Counted from the first letter of the stretch, positions 16,546-23,643 are shown. The stretch: DNA of 26,713 nt from Actinomycetes bacterium (GCA_023419175.1 JAEZYG010000016.1:1-26713), one strand, 5' to 3'. Program-made: numbers and translations. Notes: generated by a model from the letters alone, not told the origin.

Positions 16546-17262
16546 TCACCTTTCCGAGGGTGTACGCGGGACAGTGGTGGGATTGGGCAGCATCGTCGGG
16601 GAGTCCAGATGAGTTCGACAGGCAAAATCACCGTGGGCAATCGTCGATGTGCGCGATAGATCTGCGCCGAGAAGACGTGAGAAGATCCGAGTTTCCGCTT
16701 CGCATAGCTGCGGGAATTGGGCGGCAACCTGGGAGACCGGGCAGTGATGCTGACATAGTTCCCCAGATTCGGGAGTGGAAGCGAAATAGCCGGACGCATT
16801 AAGAGCTTGGGCGAGCAATTCCACAGGGTTAGCTTCAGGAGAATCGGCACGTAGACGCTTATATTCCGATTCGACCACGGCAAGACGCTGTTCGGCTAAT
16901 TTACCGATAGCATCCTCACCGACGACAGCGACGAGCTCTGAGAGAGCCTGAATAGCCAAAGCATCGTAAGATTGCCCAAATTCGTGACGCCCCTGCTCGG
17001 TCAAGATGTAATCCTTGGCAGGACGTCCGCGTCCGCGAGGCCCTTCTTGATCTCTGATCTCAACATCACCAGCATCAGCGAGAGCTGCTAGATGGCGTCT
17101 GACCGCCACAGTGGTGATCTGGAGGGAATCGGCGAGATCGTGGGCTGTAAGCGGTCCATGTGCGAGAAGCAGATGGAGAATACGCTGACGGGTCGTACCG
17201 TCCGAAGTGGCACCATCGGACCATGCCGATCCCGACTGTTCTTGATAGGGTGCCTTTTCCAC
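16546..17262 (-). CDS. sufR: SufR-type Fe-S-sensing winged-helix repressor
   Basis: SufR is a transcriptional repressor of suf genes that senses an Fe-S cluster. The 238-residue product has an N-terminal winged helix (about 22-90, with LTAHDLADSLQITTVAVRRHL as the recognition unit), a helical middle, and a C-terminal cysteine-rich region: Cys170, Cys174, Cys187 and Cys215 in the contexts CQHHCPVSQ, QLCEAE and GDFACRTH. These are the positions expected for cluster ligands in the family. The only usable start is GTG 17262: an in-frame TAA lies 21 bases upstream and no other start precedes the DNA-binding domain. No Shine-Dalgarno is seen, so the mRNA may be leaderless. A CAAC-N6-GTTG palindrome overlaps the start, implying autoregulation. 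Confidence 0.88.
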   Translation of the reverse strand: MEKAPYQEQSGSAWSDGATSDGTTRQRILHLLLAHGPLTAHDLADSLQITTVAVRRHLAALADAGDVEIRDQEGPRGRGRPAKDYILTEQGRHEFGQSYDALAIQALSELVAVVGEDAIGKLAEQRLAVVESEYKRLRADSPEANPVELLAQALNASGYFASTPESGELCQHHCPVSQVAAQFPQLCEAETRIFSRLLGADLSRTSTIAHGDFACRTHLDSPTMLPNPTTVPRTPSER

Positions 17263-17276
17263 AACATCTATGTTGT
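17261..17276. promoter_or_regulatory. candidate SufR operator
   Basis: ACAACATCTATGTTGT is a perfect inverted repeat with 7-base arms around CT. It contains CAAC-N6-GTTG, the core described for cyanobacterial SufR operators. It covers the sufR GTG start (17262-17260) and the bases before it. On the minus strand TTGAAA followed after 17 bases by CAACAT would place the transcription start at or near the GTG, so a bound repressor would block the sufR-B-D operon promoter. Confidence 0.7.
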
Positions 17277-17308
17277 CTAATTAGCGCCGGAATTTCAAAC
17301 ATTTTCAC

Positions 17309-17326
17309 TCTAAGGTCAACCTTAGA
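17309..17326. promoter_or_regulatory. 18-bp palindrome in the sufR-pgl divergent region
   Basis: TCTAAGGTCAACCTTAGA has perfect 8-base arms (TCTAAGGT and ACCTTAGA) around a central CA. It lies between the two divergent genes, spans the -35 position of the plus-strand TATAAT, and on the minus strand contains TTGACC, a candidate -35 for sufR. The repeat spacing does not match the iron-regulator DtxR/IdeR box. The cognate regulator is unknown. Confidence 0.55.
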
Positions 17327-17336
17327 AGATAGGTCA

Positions 17337-17342
17337 TATAAT
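17337..17342 (+). promoter_or_regulatory. -10 box of the pgl promoter
   Basis: A perfect TATAAT on the plus strand 183 bases before the pgl start. No good -35 is seen at 17 bases upstream; instead the 18-bp palindrome covers that position, which would fit an activator-dependent or repressed promoter. Confidence 0.45.
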
Positions 17343-17349
17343 ACATCTT

Positions 17350-17407
17350 CGTAGCCAACATTTTCCATCGTCTCTCCAATACAGAGTTCATCAGTACAAT
17401 GGCTACG
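17350..17407 (+). promoter_or_regulatory. inverted repeat in the pgl leader
   Basis: CGTAGCCA (17350-17357) and TGGCTACG (17400-17407) are perfect 8-base arms 42 bases apart. If transcription starts just after the TATAAT, both arms lie in the 5' leader of pgl and could pair. The rest of the leader up to 17525 has only small local hairpins. No known riboswitch is recognised. Confidence 0.3.
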
Positions 17408-17525
17408 TCATCTCTTCTCTCCAGAAAAGCAGATCTCTCCACAGGAGTTCTCGTCTGAGAAGAAGACGATGGGATAGATGCGATGACACCGACCCTGTAC
17501 CAGCTAGTCGTCTAGGAGGTGAGGC

Positions 17526-18260
17526 ATGAGTCTCGAAAGAATCTATCGCTATGGATCGTCCGAACAGCTCGTCGACGATATGGCGACCCATCTGGTCAAC
17601 CGTTTCATTCAACTACAAGCGGAAAAACCTCATGTCCAGATCGCTTTGAGCGGTGGACGTCTGGCGGAATCTCTCTATACGAATCTCGCTTCACGCATCA
17701 CCTCTCGCCAGGTCGCCACTTCCGGTTTGGAATTGTGGTGGACATGCGAATCCTGGGTGGAATCCACAGACCCTTCTCGCCAATCCTCTGCGGCTTTGAC
17801 CCGTCTCGCGCCTATCCTGCCCGACTCTTCTCGCGTCCATCTGATGCCATTCAAGACGGCGAATGCCGATATCGGCGTTTCAGCAGGTCATTATGCGGAC
17901 GATCTAGGGGAAACGATTTTCGATATCTGCCTTTTAGGAGTCGGCATCGATGGACATACCGCCGCGATTTTCCCCGATGACCCTTCCTTTACCTCTCCAT
18001 GTGAACCTGGACGCACCGTTACCACCAGCTGCCAGCCAGGCACTTCAGATGAAAAGATCACTTTAACCCTCGAAGCGATCAACCGATCAAAAGAAATCTG
18101 GATCATGGCGAGTGGATCTAAAAAAAGAGAAGCGATCACTAAAGCGATTGCTCACGATCCATCCATTCCCGCCGGATGTATTCAGGCTCGCCAAATCACA
18201 CGCTGGTTTGTTGATAACGAAGCGGCAGCTGATTTACCCCGCTACCGTTGTCTGCTGTAA
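17526..18260 (+). CDS. pgl: 6-phosphogluconolactonase
   Basis: Pgl (DevB/SOL family) hydrolyses 6-phosphogluconolactone in the oxidative pentose-phosphate pathway, in the cytoplasm. The 244-residue product has the two family motifs, IALSGGRLAESLY near residue 40 and LLGVGIDGHTAAIFPDD near 140 (consensus GxGxDGHTASLFP). The length is usual. The ATG follows the strong site GGAGGTGAGG. In many actinomycetes pgl sits beside zwf and opcA; here neither is adjacent, and the gene instead diverges from the suf operon and precedes a membrane acyltransferase. Confidence 0.92.
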   Translation: MSLERIYRYGSSEQLVDDMATHLVNRFIQLQAEKPHVQIALSGGRLAESLYTNLASRITSRQVATSGLELWWTCESWVESTDPSRQSSAALTRLAPILPDSSRVHLMPFKTANADIGVSAGHYADDLGETIFDICLLGVGIDGHTAAIFPDDPSFTSPCEPGRTVTTSCQPGTSDEKITLTLEAINRSKEIWIMASGSKKREAITKAIAHDPSIPAGCIQARQITRWFVDNEAAADLPRYRCLL

Positions 18261-18291
18261 ACGATCCCGATAACAGCTACCATCTCTCTTT

Positions 18292-19323
18292 GTGGAACAG
18301 AGATCTACACCTCATAGACATAGCTATATCGACCTGATCAATGTCGTCTCGATCATCTTGGTGATCTTCTTACATCTCAGAGTTCCCAATGCAATGACCG
18401 CCTGGTCAACTTGGTGGTGGGTGGACAATATCCTATCGGGATTTGGAATAGCAGCCGTCCCACTGTTCTTGATGAATTCAGGAGCCACTTTATTGGCACG
18501 TCCCGTGACGGATATCGGCTCATTCTTTCGCAAACGTTTTATGCGAGTCCTCATACCTTTCTTCTCCTGGGGTGTGATTTTTCTCGCCTTGCGCCATCTC
18601 TTCTTCAGCGATGAGCTCAGCAGACGAACGCTCATAGAGACTCTGCTCGATCCCCATCACACGATGGTCACTTTGTGGTACATCCAGGCTTTGATCGCCT
18701 TCTATCTAGTCGTTCCTCTCCTGACCTTCGCCTTACATCCATCGCGTCCGCAGGTGATGAATTATCTTTTGATCGTGACCATCGTCGTCTCGATTATCAT
18801 TCCCAGCCTTCGCGTGATCTACCCAGACCTCTATCACGAATTCAATGGGGTTATTGCCAGCACCTATGTGGTCTTTCCGATCGTCGGCTACACCCTCAGC
18901 CGTCTTAAGATCAAAACCTCCTATGCTGTGATCTTCTCGTCCATCTTCATCTTCTCCTATCTGATCTCGATACTTTTCGGCGGATGGGCGAGCGTGGTTT
19001 CCCATCCCTATGCGGGATTGACAAATTCCTACTGTTGCCCCACCACCCTATTGATCGCATCTAGCCTGTTCTATCTGTCCAGATTCTTCTGTTCTCGTTG
19101 GTGTCCCGATAAGTTAGGAATGCTCCTAGGTCATCTAGCTGGCTATACCTTCGGCATCTATCTGGTGCATCTGATCGTCATCGAAGTTTTAGCCCTCTAC
19201 TACCCGACTATTTCACTGTCGCACCAGATGATCTCTGTAGCACTCGTATGGGCAGTCAGCTTCGCTATCACCGCACTCATCCGCCCTATTCCCTATCTGC
19301 GCCTTATCATCGGTGGACGCTGA
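18292..19323 (+). CDS. acyltransferase family 3 membrane protein
   Basis: A 343-residue polytopic membrane protein of the acyltransferase_3 (OafA/WecH-like) family. About ten hydrophobic segments can be counted, the first (NVVSIILVIFLHLRV) carrying the conserved His expected near the acyl-transfer site. Members transfer acetyl or other acyl groups to surface glycans or peptides; the acceptor here cannot be inferred. The last segment (FGIYLVHLIVIEVLALY) matches the family's usual end. The start is GTG without a visible Shine-Dalgarno, 31 bases after the pgl stop; coupling to pgl is possible. The next Met (about residue 35) would remove the first membrane segment. Confidence 0.8.
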   Translation: MEQRSTPHRHSYIDLINVVSIILVIFLHLRVPNAMTAWSTWWWVDNILSGFGIAAVPLFLMNSGATLLARPVTDIGSFFRKRFMRVLIPFFSWGVIFLALRHLFFSDELSRRTLIETLLDPHHTMVTLWYIQALIAFYLVVPLLTFALHPSRPQVMNYLLIVTIVVSIIIPSLRVIYPDLYHEFNGVIASTYVVFPIVGYTLSRLKIKTSYAVIFSSIFIFSYLISILFGGWASVVSHPYAGLTNSYCCPTTLLIASSLFYLSRFFCSRWCPDKLGMLLGHLAGYTFGIYLVHLIVIEVLALYYPTISLSHQMISVALVWAVSFAITALIRPIPYLRLIIGGR

Positions 19324-19636
19324 TCCTATCCTGATATCAAGAGCTCAACTGATCTGCTTTTACTAGTGGCTTAGATCATCTAGCAGAGGAATATATGCTC
19401 GATGAGATCAACAAGAACTCACCGCGCACACCTTTAGTCACCAAGTCTTATATTGCCTCTGTCCTGACAAGACAGCCACAGATAGTGATCTACATTCGAT
19501 AGATCAGTCACGAGATTTACTTCATGACTATTTCACGTGTAAGTCTAGGCATCATAGCCATACCAGACGATAACTGTCAGGGATCTAACTTGGCAGAATC
19601 GTTCTCATGGCGGGGAGAAAACTCGATCATGACGAA
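19324..19636. other. 313-base intergenic stretch
   Basis: This A+T-leaning region lies between the convergent acyltransferase and rbpA genes. It holds a possible 35-codon ORF (listed separately), and an inverted repeat TGATCTA/TAGATCA (19486-19506) with a 7-base loop covering that ORF's stop. A 68-codon frame from 19524 runs through the rbpA terminator and so is not believable. No RNA gene or mobile element is seen. Confidence 0.5.
19395..19502 (+). CDS. possible small protein, 35 residues, unrecognised
   Basis: The frame starts MLDEINKNSPRTPLVTKSYI and ends with QPQIVIYIR. AGAGGA lies 4 bases before the ATG, a fair ribosome binding site. The product is polar with a slightly hydrophobic end; there is no signal peptide, membrane segment or recognised motif. 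A perfect 7-bp inverted repeat overlaps the stop codon. It could equally be chance, since the region is short and A+T-leaning. Confidence 0.22.
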   Translation: MLDEINKNSPRTPLVTKSYIASVLTRQPQIVIYIR

Positions 19637-19669
19637 ACAGGGGTGGAGATCATTGATCCCCACCCCTGT
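19631..19669 (-). terminator. intrinsic terminator of rbpA
   Basis: ACAGGGGTGG (19637-19646) and CCACCCCTGT (19660-19669) form a perfect 10-bp stem, with an inner GATC/GATC pairing. On the minus strand it is followed by TTTCGTC, a short T run. It lies 13 bases after the rbpA stop and may also stop plus-strand transcription from the acyltransferase gene. Confidence 0.75.
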
Positions 19670-19682
19670 CAATCTCTTATCC

Positions 19683-20039
19683 TCAGTAGATGACTTCTCC
19701 TGCGGCTCTGCGCTCGCGCAAAGAAGCTAAAGCCTCTTGCAAAATAGCTGTAGCTTCTTCCTCAGTGCGGCGTTCCTTCACATAGGCAAGATGAGTCTTA
19801 TAGACAGCCGTCTTGGGGATAGGCGGAGGATTATCGGCATCCGTTCCAGCAGGCAGTCCGCAACGCACGCATTCCCATTGATCGGGAATTTCAGCATCGA
19901 CAGCAAAAGCCGGACGGGTGACGTGTCCGTGGGCACAGTAATAATCGATACGGGTACGGGGAGCCGAATCCCCACGCTCCGACTCACCCATCGGCCCAGC
20001 GCCGATACGGCTTCCACGGATAGCGTTTCCAGCAGCCAC
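19683..20039 (-). CDS. rbpA: RNA polymerase-binding protein RbpA
   Basis: RbpA is an actinomycete-specific protein that binds RNA polymerase and the primary sigma factor and stabilises the open promoter complex. From GTG 20039 the product is 118 residues. It has the basic N-terminal arm (AIRGSRIGAGPMGESERG), then a zinc-type core with Cys35, His39, Cys57 and Cys60 (YYCAHGH and WECVRCG), and a C-terminal sigma-interaction helix rich in Glu, Ala and Arg. A longer frame opens at 20072, but GTG 20039 is chosen since TAGGAG is 9-10 bases upstream and family members start just before GNAIRGSR. Confidence 0.94.
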   Translation of the reverse strand: MAAGNAIRGSRIGAGPMGESERGDSAPRTRIDYYCAHGHVTRPAFAVDAEIPDQWECVRCGLPAGTDADNPPPIPKTAVYKTHLAYVKERRTEEEATAILQEALASLRERRAAGEVIY

Positions 20040-20069
20040 GAAGGACACTCCTAACAAACAGTAGACAAG

Positions 20070-20100
20070 CAAAAATAAAGCCTCGATTTTTCATCGAGGC
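20070..20100 (-). terminator. intrinsic terminator of secG
   Basis: ATCGAGGC and GCCTCGAT (20093-20100 and 20080-20087) form a perfect 8-bp stem around a 5-base loop. On the minus strand it is followed by TTTATTTTTG. It is a textbook intrinsic terminator 14 bases after the secG stop, and leaves only about 30 bases before the rbpA open frame, so the rbpA promoter must overlap or follow it. Confidence 0.85.
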
Positions 20101-20114
20101 CTAGAGAAAAATCT

Positions 20115-20390
20115 TTAGGCTCCGTTGAGCTTATAGAGCACCAGCAAAGCGACAATACACAGCACCCACAAAATCGCGACAGCGATCGTAATGCGATCCA
20201 AATTGCGCTCAGCTACAGAGGTGCCACTCATCCCCGTGGTCATACCGCCACCAAAAAGGTCGGACATACCTCCGCCCTTAGCCTTATGCAGGAGGATGAA
20301 ACCGGCCAAGATCACACTGAGGATAACGAGAACAATCGACAGCGTGAGGATGGGCCAACTGATCATTGGTAGAAAAGTCACGACTGGCAT
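20115..20390 (-). CDS. secG: preprotein translocase subunit SecG
   Basis: SecG is the small integral membrane subunit of the SecYEG channel. The product has two membrane segments (about 12-34 and 68-87) with the family loop between them: HKAKGGGMSDLFGGGMTTGMSG and SVAERNLDRIT. From ATG 20390 it is 91 residues, but this start has no ribosome binding site and overlaps the hexamer TAGAAT (20394-20389), which looks like a -10 box. A leaderless start at GTG 20381 (88 residues) would be 7 bases downstream of that box; ATG 20366 is another option. The core is certain; the first residues are not. Confidence 0.9.
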   Translation of the reverse strand: MPVVTFLPMISWPILTLSIVLVILSVILAGFILLHKAKGGGMSDLFGGGMTTGMSGTSVAERNLDRITIAVAILWVLCIVALLVLYKLNGA

Positions 20391-20394
20391 TCTA
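20389..20394 (-). promoter_or_regulatory. -10 box of secG
   Basis: TAGAAT on the minus strand, with TTAGTT 17 bases upstream as a possible -35. Transcription would begin near the GTG at 20381. It lies between the tpiA terminator and secG, where a promoter is required. Confidence 0.45.
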
Positions 20395-20454
20395 GTCGAT
20401 CTTCATTGACGAACTAAATTCTTCTTCCCACCATTTTCACTGCGGTCTCGGAGG

Positions 20455-20484
20455 ATAAAAAGGGGCGGCATCTCATGCCGCCCC
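20455..20484 (-). terminator. intrinsic terminator of tpiA
   Basis: GGGGCGGCAT (20462-20471) and ATGCCGCCCC (20475-20484) form a perfect 10-bp G+C-rich stem around a 3-base loop, followed on the minus strand by TTTTTATCC. It lies 15 bases after the tpiA stop and is the strongest terminator in the window. Confidence 0.9.
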
Positions 20485-20499
20485 AAAGAATCGTCAGAT

Positions 20500-21279
20500 T
20501 CAGTGCGCATAGAAGGTGACGATAGAGCTGAATTCCTCAGGTTTGAGGGAGGCTCCACCGACCAAACATCCGTCCACATCGGGCTTGTCCATGATGGCGC
20601 GCACATTGGCAGCCTTCACAGAACCGCCATATTGAATGCGCACAGCTTCAGCAGTGGCATCATCGTACAGTTCTGCCACAGCCTTACGGATCGCTCCACA
20701 GACTTCCTGAGCATCCTCAGGAGTGGCGACCTCGCCGGTACCAATTGCCCAGACAGGCTCGTAGGCGATCACGAGTTTGGCAACATCGCGATCAGCGATT
20801 CCTGCCAATGCACCCTTCACCTGATCGACGGTGAATTCAACGTGACGACCTTCCTTGCGGATATCGAGACCCTCGCCCACGCAGATGATGGGGGTAAGCC
20901 CCTTCTCCAAAGCCTTCATCGCCTTAGCGTTGACGATCTCATCGCTTTCACCGTGATATTCGCGGCGCTCGGAATGACCTACAACAACATAGGTGCAGCC
21001 GAGCTTGGTCAACATATCGGCGGAGATATCTCCGGTATATGCCCCGTCGTCATGCTGAGATAGGTCTTGAGCGCCATAGACCAAAGGCAGCTTATCTCCC
21101 TCGATCAAAGTCTGAACCGAACGGATATCGGTAAAGGGAGGAATGACGACAGCTTCGCACTGAGCGGAGTCATATTTGGCGTCGTCAAGGCTCCATGCCA
21201 ATTTCTGAACCAGAGCGACAGCGTCGATATGGTTGACATTCATCTTCCAGTTGCCGGCCATAATAGGCAGACGAGTCAT
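20500..21279 (-). CDS. tpiA: triosephosphate isomerase
   Basis: TpiA interconverts dihydroxyacetone phosphate and glyceraldehyde-3-phosphate in glycolysis. From ATG 21279 the 259-residue product has the whole active site: Lys12 in AGNWKMN, His102 in VVVGHSERR, Glu174 in AYEPVWAIGTG, and the phosphate-binding YGGSVKAAN and GGASL segments near the end. The frame is open further upstream to 21390 but this part overlaps pgk and is not family-like; GAAAGGT upstream of 21279 decides the start. It is 32 bases from the pgk stop, so both are probably cotranscribed, and it ends with a strong terminator. Confidence 0.97.
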   Translation of the reverse strand: MTRLPIMAGNWKMNVNHIDAVALVQKLAWSLDDAKYDSAQCEAVVIPPFTDIRSVQTLIEGDKLPLVYGAQDLSQHDDGAYTGDISADMLTKLGCTYVVVGHSERREYHGESDEIVNAKAMKALEKGLTPIICVGEGLDIRKEGRHVEFTVDQVKGALAGIADRDVAKLVIAYEPVWAIGTGEVATPEDAQEVCGAIRKAVAELYDDATAEAVRIQYGGSVKAANVRAIMDKPDVDGCLVGGASLKPEEFSSIVTFYAH

Positions 21280-21311
21280 GATTGTACCTTTCTCACCTTG
21301 TGATAGTGATC

Positions 21312-22520
21312 TCAGTTGAGCACGCTCAAACCGGGCAATTCCTTGCCCTCCATGAATTCGAGGGAAGCGCCTCCACCAGTTGAGATCCAACCGAATTGGT
21401 CATCTGAATAACCGAGGTCGCGCACGATAGCGGCAGAATCTCCACCACCAATCACCGATAAACCATCCACTTCAGCGATGGCGCGAGCGACAGCAGTGGT
21501 GCCAGAGGCGAATTGCTCAATCTCTGCCACACCCATCGGGCCATTCCAGAAAACAGACTTAGCAGAAGCGATAGTCTGTGCGAAGAGCTTCTCGCTTTCA
21601 GGCCCGATATCGAGACCTTCACGATCGCTCGGAATCTCGCTAGCCGAAACCACTGAAACCTCACCGATCACCCTACGAGCATCGAAGTCCATTCCCTCAG
21701 CGACACGGACGTCCACAGGCAAGACAATCTTCTTACCCTTAGCTTCAGCAGCGCGCAGATATTCAGCGCATACCGCTACCTTTTCCTCATCGCAGATTGA
21801 AGCACCGATCTCATGACCTTGAGCCTTGAGGAAGGTATATGCCATACCTCCACCGATGATGAGGGTATCGGCGACATCAAGCAAATTGTCAATGACAGCG
21901 AGTTTATCGGCAACCTTCGCACCACCCAGGACGACGACGAAAGGACGCTCGGGATCGTTCGTCAGCTTCGACAAGACATCAACTTCTTTGCCCACCAATT
22001 CACCGGCAGCGGAAGGACGCAATTTAGCGATATCGTAGACGGAGGCCTGCTTGCGATGGACGACACCGAAACCATCCGAGACGTAGTAATCGCCAAAAGC
22101 GGCATATTTCTCAGCCAAAGCGGCACGCTCAGCTTCGTCCTTGGAGGTCTCTCCAGGTTCAAAGCGGACGTTTTCTACCAGGCAGATCTCGCCATCTGAC
22201 AAGGATTCCGAGAGGCTTTGAGCTGAAGGGCCGACGACATCTTCTGCTAATTTGACTGTAGAACCCATCAATTCTGCAAGACGAGTCGCCACAGGAGCGA
22301 GAGAGTATTTCTCATTGACCTCTCCCTTCGGACGTCCGAGATGAGCCAAAATAGTGATCTTTGCCTTGGCATCACGTAATTTCGTCAAGGTCGGCAATGC
22401 TGCCTTGATACGCCCATCATCGATGATGGTCTTTCCATCGAGAGGAACATTGAAATCGCAACGAACCACGACACGCTTACCGCGTAGCTCGTCAGCAGAC
22501 CAATCGTTCAAAGTACGCAC
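21312..22520 (-). CDS. pgk: phosphoglycerate kinase
   Basis: Pgk transfers phosphate from 1,3-bisphosphoglycerate to ADP in glycolysis. The 402-residue product shows RVVVRCDFNVPLD near residue 15, the LAHLGRPKGE substrate segment, the hinge motif VVLGGAKVADKL, and the nucleotide-binding FWNGPMGVAE and GGGDSAAIV motifs. Length and order are normal. The start is GTG, with only weak GAGTAAAGA upstream; no better start is visible before the first conserved residues. It lies between gap and tpiA in the usual order, after a probable terminator behind gap. Confidence 0.96.
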   Translation of the reverse strand: MRTLNDWSADELRGKRVVVRCDFNVPLDGKTIIDDGRIKAALPTLTKLRDAKAKITILAHLGRPKGEVNEKYSLAPVATRLAELMGSTVKLAEDVVGPSAQSLSESLSDGEICLVENVRFEPGETSKDEAERAALAEKYAAFGDYYVSDGFGVVHRKQASVYDIAKLRPSAAGELVGKEVDVLSKLTNDPERPFVVVLGGAKVADKLAVIDNLLDVADTLIIGGGMAYTFLKAQGHEIGASICDEEKVAVCAEYLRAAEAKGKKIVLPVDVRVAEGMDFDARRVIGEVSVVSASEIPSDREGLDIGPESEKLFAQTIASAKSVFWNGPMGVAEIEQFASGTTAVARAIAEVDGLSVIGGGDSAAIVRDLGYSDDQFGWISTGGGASLEFMEGKELPGLSVLN

Positions 22521-22549
22521 TCTTTACTCAATTCTTTGTCGATCTATCG

Positions 22550-22585
22550 GATAAAGAGATGGGGTGCGCCCTATGACACACCCCA
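22550..22585 (-). terminator. probable terminator of gap
   Basis: TGGGGTG (22560-22566) and CACCCCA (22579-22585) form a perfect 7-bp stem with a 12-base loop. On the minus strand the stem is followed by TCTCTTTATCC. It lies in the 89-base gap-pgk spacer and could be a partial terminator that lowers pgk-tpiA output relative to gap. Confidence 0.6.
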
Positions 22586-22609
22586 CCGCATTTCAACGTT
22601 TCACAACGC

Positions 22610-23614
22610 TCACAGGCTCTTGCCAACGAGTCCGGTCAAGTCGACTAGACGGTTGGAATAACCCCATTCGTTGTCGTACCAGGACAGCACCTTCACCAGG
22701 TTGCCGATGACCTTGGTATAGGAAGCGTCGAAGATCGAGGAGTGGGGATCACCCTGGATATCGCAGACAACGATCGGGTCCTCGGTATAGGCAAGAACGC
22801 CCTTGAGCTCACCCTCAGCAGCTTCCTTGATGGCAGCGTTGATCTCCTCAACGGTGACCTCTTTTTCAGCGACGAAGCTGAGATCGGTGATCGAACCAGT
22901 GGGAACGGGGACGCGCAGAGCGAAACCGTCGAACTTACCCTTCAACTCGGGAAGAACCAAGGCAACAGCCTGGGCAGCACCCGTCTTGGTCGGAATGATG
23001 TTGAGAGCAGCTCCACGAGCACGACGCAGATCGGAATGAGGTCCGTCCATGAGGTTCTGATCGGCGGTATAGGCGTGCACGGTAGTCATGAGACCGTGCT
23101 TGATACCGAATTTATCGTTGAGAACCTTAGCCATAGGAGCCAGGCAGTTGGTGGTGCACGAAGCATTGGAGATGATGGTGTGCTTGGCGGGATCGTAATC
23201 GCCTTCATTGACACCCATTACCACGGTGATGTCTTCGTTCTTAGCAGGAGCTGAGATGATGACCTTCTTAGCACCAGCCTCAATGTGAGCGCGAGCGGCA
23301 TTAGCATCGGTGAAGCGACCGGTGGATTCGATAACGACGTCAACACCCAGCTCGCCCCACGGCAGCTTAGCGGGATCCTTCTCAGCGAAGATCTTGATGG
23401 TGTGGCCATCGGCGGTGATCGACTCATCGTCGTAGGTCACCTCGCCGGGGAAACGACCCAGAACTGAGTCGTATTTCAGCAAAGTGGCGAGGGTCTTGTT
23501 ATCAGTCAGATCGTTAGCAGCCACGATCTCAATATCGGCACCTTGCTCCTTCCACGCACGGAAGAAGTTGCGGCCGATACGGCCGAAGCCATTAATACCT
23601 ACCTTGACGGTCAT
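22610..23614 (-). CDS. gap: glyceraldehyde-3-phosphate dehydrogenase, type I
   Basis: GAPDH oxidises glyceraldehyde-3-phosphate to 1,3-bisphosphoglycerate with NAD. The 334-residue product has the Rossmann start VGINGFGRIGRNFFRA, and the catalytic Cys153 in SNASCTTNCLAP. Asp-like positions after the strand (AANDLTD) fit NAD preference of glycolytic enzymes. The C-terminal SWYDNEWGYSNRL segment is typical. The ATG follows AAGGAG at 9 bases. It has its own promoter region with a hairpin in the leader and is probably the most strongly expressed gene of the cluster. Confidence 0.97.
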   Translation of the reverse strand: MTVKVGINGFGRIGRNFFRAWKEQGADIEIVAANDLTDNKTLATLLKYDSVLGRFPGEVTYDDESITADGHTIKIFAEKDPAKLPWGELGVDVVIESTGRFTDANAARAHIEAGAKKVIISAPAKNEDITVVMGVNEGDYDPAKHTIISNASCTTNCLAPMAKVLNDKFGIKHGLMTTVHAYTADQNLMDGPHSDLRRARGAALNIIPTKTGAAQAVALVLPELKGKFDGFALRVPVPTGSITDLSFVAEKEVTVEEINAAIKEAAEGELKGVLAYTEDPIVVCDIQGDPHSSIFDASYTKVIGNLVKVLSWYDNEWGYSNRLVDLTGLVGKSL

Positions 23615-23643
23615 AGATATGATCTCCTTCAGAGATTCTGTCT

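Noticed and set aside
17309..17326. Reading the palindrome as a DtxR/IdeR iron box.
   Set aside because: The AGGT and ACCT half-sites are too close together compared with the 19-bp iron box consensus.
17399..17458. A 19-codon frame in the pgl leader (upstream ORF).
   Set aside because: No ribosome binding site before the ATG and no runs of specific codons as in attenuator peptides.
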